Assembly (NCBI GenBank): GCA_017615355.1
Contig: JAGAAJ010000117.1
Span: 1 to 33,908, forward strand
Length of the DNA: 33,908 nucleotides
Direction: 5' to 3'
Origin: Prevotella sp.
GTDB lineage: Bacteria > Bacteroidota > Bacteroidia > Bacteroidales > Bacteroidaceae
This document shows, piece after piece, positions 32,623-33,908 of the stretch. The position numbers were made by a program, and so were the translations under genes. The notes beneath the pieces are model-generated. The model did not search any database. It saw only the letters and a program-made list of their open reading frames with translations, and had not been told where the DNA came from. How positions within the stretch are numbered: position 1 is the stretch's first letter; every line of letters begins with the position of its first letter.

Positions 32623-33465
32623 ATGAACATCATCAAGAACCAACACTTCGAAGGCGAGCGCCCTCTGTTTGAGAGCCACAAGCTACGACTGGAGCAGGTC
32701 ACGATAGGCGACGGCGAGAGTGCCGTGAAGGAGTGCTCGGACATCGAGGCCGAGGACTGCCGCTTCTGGGGCAAATACCCCTTCTGGCACGTGCACGGAT
32801 TGAAGATCAACCGCTGCCAGTTCGATGCCGGAGCCCGCTCGGCGCTGTGGTATAGCGATAATCTCCGGATGACGAACACGCGCATCGATGCTCCGAAGAT
32901 GTTCCGCGAGATGCACGATATGGACTTGGAAAACGTGGTCATCAACGATGCCGACGAGACCTTCTGGCGCTGCCGCAACATCAGGGCATGGAACCTCGAG
33001 CTGCACGACGGCACCTATCCTTTTATGTTCTGCGAGAATGTCAGGATCAACGGTCTGAAGAGCGATTCGAAATATGTCTTCCAGTATTGCAAGAACGTGG
33101 AGATTCAGAACGCCCACATCGTCACGAAGGACTCGTTCTGGGAGTGCGAGAACGTCACCATCGTCAACAGCATCCTCGACGGCGAATACCTGGCGTGGCA
33201 CTCCAAGCATGTGCACCTCATCAACTGCCATCTCGCCGGCGAGCAGCTGCTCTGCTATGCCCACCATCTGGAGTTGGACAACTGCACCTTCGACAAGGCC
33301 TGCGACCGCGTCTTCGAATACAGCGAGGTAGAGGCCGACATTCGCGGACATATCGAGAACATCAAGAACCCCACGACCGGCTACATCATCGCCGACAGCA
33401 TCGGCAGCATCACCATCGACGAGAATATTAAGCAACCAGCTGATTGCAAGATAGAGACAAGATGA
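32623..33465 (+). CDS. DUF3737 family right-handed beta-helix protein
   Basis: 280 residues, cytoplasmic, with no signal peptide. The start MNIIKNQHFEGERPLFES is the DUF3737 N-terminus; the open frame upstream runs through the promoter region. The chain consists of about ten repeats of roughly 20 residues with aromatic, Asn and Cys positions recurring (CRFWGKYPFWHVHGLKINRC, then FMFCENVRINGLK, VFQYCKNVEIQNA, SFWECENVTIVNS), which indicates a parallel beta-helix. The function of the family is unknown. Its stop overlaps the start of a PatB/MalY-like aminotransferase (ATGA), so the two are translationally coupled and probably act together. Confidence 0.88.
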   Translation: MNIIKNQHFEGERPLFESHKLRLEQVTIGDGESAVKECSDIEAEDCRFWGKYPFWHVHGLKINRCQFDAGARSALWYSDNLRMTNTRIDAPKMFREMHDMDLENVVINDADETFWRCRNIRAWNLELHDGTYPFMFCENVRINGLKSDSKYVFQYCKNVEIQNAHIVTKDSFWECENVTIVNSILDGEYLAWHSKHVHLINCHLAGEQLLCYAHHLELDNCTFDKACDRVFEYSEVEADIRGHIENIKNPTTGYIIADSIGSITIDENIKQPADCKIETR

Positions 33466-33908
33466 AGAACTTTGACTTTGACGAGATCATAAACCGTCGT
33501 GGTACCAACTGCGTGAAGTGGGACGAGGCGCCTTCGGCGGATGTAATCCCGCTATGGGTGGCCGATATGGACTTTAAGGCCGCTCCAGCCATTCAGGAGG
33601 CCGTGAGGAAACGCGCTGAGCACGGGGTGTTTGGCTATAGCATCGTCCCTGATGCCTACTACGATGCCGTCATCAACTGGTTCCAGCGGCGTCACGATTG
33701 GACCATCCATCGCGAGGAGATTCTCTACACCACGGGCGTGGTGCCTGCGATGAGTGTTGCCCTGAAGGCGTTGACGATGCCAGGCGAGAAGGTGCTCATC
33801 CTCTCGCCCGACTACAACTGCTTCTTCTCGAGCATAAAGAACAACGGCTGCGAAGTCCTTGAGAGTGCGTTGCGGTTCACCCGCAACGGTCGCTTCGAGA
33901 TCGACTTC
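33462..33908 (+). CDS. PatB/MalY-like PLP aminotransferase or C-S lyase, 5' part
   Basis: 149 codons are visible; the 3' end lies outside the window. The start is the ATG overlapping the DUF3737 stop. The N-terminus (NFDFDEIINRRGTNCVKWDE, then VIPLWVADMDFKAAPAIQEA, FGYSIVPDAYYDAVINWFQRRH and YTTGVVPAMSVALKALT) is the standard beginning of fold-type I enzymes of the PatB/MalY cystathionine beta-lyase group. The PLP lysine is not yet reached. Such enzymes cleave C-S bonds of cystathionine or act as aminotransferases; which applies here cannot be told. Confidence 0.93.
   Translation, partial: MKNFDFDEIINRRGTNCVKWDEAPSADVIPLWVADMDFKAAPAIQEAVRKRAEHGVFGYSIVPDAYYDAVINWFQRRHDWTIHREEILYTTGVVPAMSVALKALTMPGEKVLILSPDYNCFFSSIKNNGCEVLESALRFTRNGRFEIDF

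Overview
The window looks like a chromosomal segment of a gut or rumen Bacteroidales bacterium, most likely Prevotella or a close relative. The evidence is the Bacteroidetes -7 promoter motif (TAnnTTTG) upstream of many genes, a fused secDF, a Bacteroidales-type LptD, DUF3822 next to rsmD, plant-glycan hydrolases with no good Shine-Dalgarno sequences, and moderately GC-rich DNA. No rRNA, tRNA, CRISPR, insertion sequence or phage gene was seen. No gene-free stretch exceeds about 290 bp.

Layout. Bases 1-2832 (+): the 3' end of folA, lemA, and a DUF2207 membrane protein. Bases 2882-13569 (+): a GH3 and a GH31 exo-glycosidase, a GH28 polygalacturonase, secDF, and a CE8 pectinesterase, with hairpin terminators after GH31, GH28, secDF and CE8. 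Bases 13695-20339 (-): murF, lptD, an HD-domain protein and a RecD-like helicase. Bases 20440-21973 (+): a small membrane ORF, DUF3822 and rsmD. Bases 21970-28735 (-): a six-gene phosphonate operon. Bases 28830-32453 (-): an SDR-type dehydrogenase and a GH2 hydrolase. Bases 32623-33908 (+): a DUF3737 protein and the 5' part of a PatB/MalY-like aminotransferase.

The most interesting block is the phosphonate operon. PEP mutase (fused to a nucleotidyltransferase-like domain), phosphonopyruvate decarboxylase and AEP transaminase form a complete route from PEP to 2-aminoethylphosphonate (AEP). The next three genes are a CDP-alcohol phosphatidyltransferase, an LPG-synthase-TM/UPF0104 protein and an AUR1-like PAP2 enzyme, all membrane-lipid families. 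My inference is that the operon makes an AEP-headed phosphonolipid, possibly a sphingophosphonolipid. Two textbook catalytic residues are replaced: HxGH is HPGL in the nucleotidyltransferase domain, and the last Asp of the CDP-alcohol motif is Gly. The activation and transfer chemistry may therefore differ from the canonical scheme.

A second signal cuts across gene boundaries. Degenerate tandem heptamers (consensus CACNNCT; AT-rich 7-8 bp versions between genes) and C/G-rich hairpin elements (CCCCTCCCT-n-AGGGAGGGG and relatives) lie inside conserved genes, mostly as readable insertions in GH3, murF, the RecD-like helicase, the SDR and GH2, and also at several gene junctions.
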